NCBI GenBank assembly: GCA_021803885.1
Contig: JAJZKY010000275.1
Span: 1 to 6,436 of the forward strand
Length of the DNA stretch: 6,436 nt
From: Planctomycetota bacterium
Lineage (GTDB): Bacteria; Planctomycetota; Phycisphaerae; WQYP01; JAJZKY01
Direction of reading: 5' to 3'
Shown here: in pieces, positions 4,806 to 6,436 of the stretch
Position numbering within the stretch: position 1 is the first letter of the stretch
Layout of the letters: every line of letters starts with the position of its first letter
Made by a program: the position numbers and the translations under genes
The notes under the pieces: model-generated
Told to the model about the DNA's origin: nothing
The model's input: the letters and a program-made list of their open reading frames with translations, nothing else
Database searches by the model: none

Positions 4806-5729
4806 CTACGACTCGAAGAACTCCTCATCAAGCTTTTTGATGTAGAGCGTGTCTTCCACCCTACAGCCAATATTTTGCTGAATCATAAGGGCCGCAAGCT
4901 GCATGCCGTCGAGGAGCACGATGCGTTTGCTAAGAAATTCCGCCGTTTCCCTTGCTGCGGAAGAGAAGGTCGAGGTCGTCACGAAAAGCCCCTTGCTTGC
5001 CTTGTGACGGTCGAGACTGCCAAAGAAGTCGCGGATCGCACCGGGGCCGATGTTGTTACCCGCCGCGTAACGTTTTGCCTGTATATAGACCCGATCCAGA
5101 CCAAGGGGATCTTGGTCGATCACGCCATCCACCCCGTCATCTCCAGAGCGCCCAAGTGTGCGGCCGGCCTTGTCTGCGCGCGATCCGCCATAGCCCATGC
5201 TCAGAAGCAGATTGACGATAAGCCTTTCGAAGAAATCTGGCGGTGCACTGCGGATCCGATCAAGGAGATCTTGGCCGAGCGCGCTGTCAATCTGCTGGTG
5301 CGCGGCTCGCATAATTTCATCAGGTGTCTGCTTCGTATCCGTGATAGGAAGCTCTACCGGAACTACAGTTTCTGTTTCGCCGTCGGTTGACCGCTCTCGA
5401 AACTGCCGGAACCCCTCAAACTGATCAAGGAAGTGGTTATCAATGGCGGCAGGGTTCTTTTCCAGAACGGATCTTCCGAGTGGCGTGATCGTGAAATGAG
5501 CTCGGCGCGTTAGTTCAACTAGCTGCGCTTTGCTCAAATACGATTTTGCCCAATGGACCCGATTACTGAAGATCGTCTGCTTTCCAGAGGGCAGAAGTGC
5601 AGCCCTCTCCTCGCTATTCAACTGCAACTGATCTGCAAGCTCGTCGACTACGGCACCAATACGAACCTCGCCTTTCGCTGCGGCTTTCAAAACAGGAAGC
5701 ATCAGGGACTGATAGTCAGGGATGGACAT
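4806..5729 (-). CDS. mrr: Mrr-family type IV restriction endonuclease
   Basis: A 307-residue protein, close to the length of E. coli Mrr. Residues about 1-95 match the Mrr N-terminal winged-helix domain (MSIPDYQSLMLPVLKAAAKG, then a helical region, and ITPLGRSVLEKNP), which contacts DNA. A linker with a Thr/Pro/Val-rich stretch (about 112-135) leads to the PD-(D/E)xK nuclease domain: PPDFFERLIVNLLLSMGYGG (163-182, Glu 168), then GRSGDDGVDGVI with the catalytic Asp near 201, and RVYIQAKRYA with the Q-A-K motif at 217-219. Then KGLFVTTSTFS and the C-terminal helix. Mrr enzymes cut foreign or modified DNA, typically methylated, and act alone without a partner methylase; none is seen here. The start ATG at 5729 lacks a clear ribosome binding site. 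The stop lies about 50 nt from the IS110 end. All motifs are intact. Confidence 0.9.
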   Translation of the reverse strand: MSIPDYQSLMLPVLKAAAKGEVRIGAVVDELADQLQLNSEERAALLPSGKQTIFSNRVHWAKSYLSKAQLVELTRRAHFTITPLGRSVLEKNPAAIDNHFLDQFEGFRQFRERSTDGETETVVPVELPITDTKQTPDEIMRAAHQQIDSALGQDLLDRIRSAPPDFFERLIVNLLLSMGYGGSRADKAGRTLGRSGDDGVDGVIDQDPLGLDRVYIQAKRYAAGNNIGPGAIRDFFGSLDRHKASKGLFVTTSTFSSAARETAEFLSKRIVLLDGMQLAALMIQQNIGCRVEDTLYIKKLDEEFFES

Positions 5730-5823
5730 TGTGTCATGAATGATTGCAGGTTAGGGCCGGAAAGTCACCCTATAGTGGCACCCGTAGGAGATTTTCTGAG
5801 TACGAGACCTTCCTAAGTGAATT

Positions 5824-5871
5824 ATCGCCAAACCACGTTCCCAGTCCGCCGACGGCTGGAAACGTGGTAAG
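5824..5871 (+). repeat. Dispersed hairpin repeat, copy 2
   Basis: Same 48-nt unit as 3071-3118 (5 differences), same orientation. Stem CCACGTTCCCAG (5833-5844) with CTGGAAACGTGG (5856-5867), one mismatch. Two differences from copy 1 (positions 5838 and 5856) improve the pairing here, suggesting the fold is selected. It lies between the Mrr start and the MFS stop codon. In the neighbouring 5730-5823 spacer, upstream of mrr, I see only an imperfect palindrome around CACCCTATAGTG (5768-5779), possibly part of the mrr promoter region. Confidence 0.75.
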
Positions 5872-5937
5872 CCCTGATATCGCCAGTCGAGAGAAATAGG
5901 ATTTCACAACCTCTGATCACAACCGGCTTCACAGGTC

Positions 5938-6436
5938 TCAGGATTGCGCTGTCGCGGAGTCCTTTCGCCGTGCAATAACAAGAACTGCCACGAGCGCTGC
6001 GGTGAAATCGGCAGCAGCGGCGATTCCAAGCGACCAGCGCGGGCCGAAATGGTTTGCAATCCAGCCCTGGATCGGAGCGCCGACCGCCATTCCTCCAAGT
6101 GCGATGCCGACGCGGAGGGCCATCACTCTTCCCCGCATCGATGGTTCTGTCGAGAGCTGCATGAGGCTGTTGGTGCCATTGGTGAACGTGATAGCTGCTG
6201 CACCGACGATGACCAGAGCGGCTGCAAACCACCAATAGCCTGGCGCAAGTGCAGCAAAAGCACACCCCACCCCGAAGACGGCAGCTCCCACCATCAGCGA
6301 GGCAAACCTCGTCTTTTCCTGACGGGCCGCAAACAATGCCCCGGACAAGGTGCCCACCGCCATGATGGACGAAAGCAGCCCGAAGCCGCGTGAGTCGGAG
6401 TGGAAGACCGTGACGGCCATTGTTGAGATAAAAAAT
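5938..6436 (-). CDS. MFS transporter, C-terminal part (runs off the right edge)
   Basis: About 165 residues of the second half of a major facilitator superfamily permease, in the inner membrane. The reading frame continues upstream of the internal ATG at 6420 (FFIST before MAVTVFH), so the true start is beyond the window. Several hydrophobic segments alternate with short basic loops: GFGLLSSIMAVGTLSGALFA, then ASLMVGAAVFGVGCAFAALA, YWWFAAALVIVGAAAITFTN, a loop NSLMQLSTEPSMRGRVMALR typical of the EntS-like MFS_3 group, VGIALGGMAVGAPIQGWIAN, and a last helix AADFTAALVAVLVIARR. These fit transmembrane helices 7-12. Substrate unknown; relatives are often annotated as drug or siderophore exporters. 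The stop is TGA at 5940-5938, 67 nt from hairpin repeat copy 2. Confidence 0.88.
   Translation of the reverse strand, partial: FFISTMAVTVFHSDSRGFGLLSSIMAVGTLSGALFAARQEKTRFASLMVGAAVFGVGCAFAALAPGYWWFAAALVIVGAAAITFTNGTNSLMQLSTEPSMRGRVMALRVGIALGGMAVGAPIQGWIANHFGPRWSLGIAAAADFTAALVAVLVIARRKDSATAQS

Noticed and set aside
4447..4845. Plus-strand open frame of 132 residues opposite the IS110 transposase
   Set aside because: It is antisense to the well-supported transposase N-terminus and has no recognisable features.
5904..5924. Tandem TCACAACC repeat (5904-5911 and 5917-5924)
   Set aside because: Only two 8-nt copies with 13-nt spacing downstream of the MFS stop; no array and no clear function.
5938..6420. 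MFS gene starting at ATG 6420 as a complete half-size transporter
   Set aside because: The frame stays open to the window edge with family-like residues (FFIST) before this Met, so it is an internal methionine.

Overview
The window looks like an accessory, IS-rich stretch of a bacterial chromosome with moderately high GC. The gene styles (YafY-type WYL regulator paired with a VOC protein, an IS630 and an IS110-family element of soil-bacterium type, a conserved 133-residue hypothetical) remind me most of Acidobacteriota (Terriglobia). This is recall-based inference, not a database result.

Layout, left to right. (1) 1-1200: a complete IS630-family element on the minus strand, ends about 4 and 1197, with imperfect terminal inverted repeats and a TA target duplication inside CTAG. 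Its transposase is split by one extra A in an A7 run. (2) 1200-2990: the chromosomal backbone. A short reading-frame scrap beside the IS and a conserved small hypothetical protein lie on the minus strand. Facing away from the hypothetical gene, across a spacer with a CTGACA/TGTCAG palindrome, are a VOC-fold protein and a YafY-like HTH-WYL regulator, probably one operon. (3) 3071-3118: a 48-nt hairpin repeat. (4) 3124-4754: an IS110-family element of IS1111-like architecture on the minus strand, with short subterminal inverted repeats, a 366-codon transposase broken by one TGG-to-TGA change, and about 440 nt of strongly structured non-coding sequence behind the transposase. (5) 4806-5729: an Mrr-type (type IV) restriction endonuclease gene on the minus strand. 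(6) 5824-5871: the second copy of the hairpin repeat. (7) 5938-6436: the C-terminal half of an MFS transporter, running off the right edge.

The most interesting signal is in the IS110 non-coding end. It contains an 11-nt exact copy (3457-3467) of the DNA right outside the IS right end (4755-4765), and a 9-nt copy (3384-3392) of the target as it reads when the two flanks are rejoined without the IS. Both pieces sit just inside an 8-bp stem (3375-3382 with 3465-3472), so they form the two sides of an internal loop. This is what the target-binding loop of a bridge RNA/seekRNA should look like, and it independently places the IS ends and a CC core. It is flanked by two more closed domains, one with a perfect 15-bp stem.

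Both IS transposases carry a single inactivating lesion, so the region looks like one where elements land and then decay. The Mrr gene between the IS and the second hairpin repeat is intact and is the only evident defence gene.
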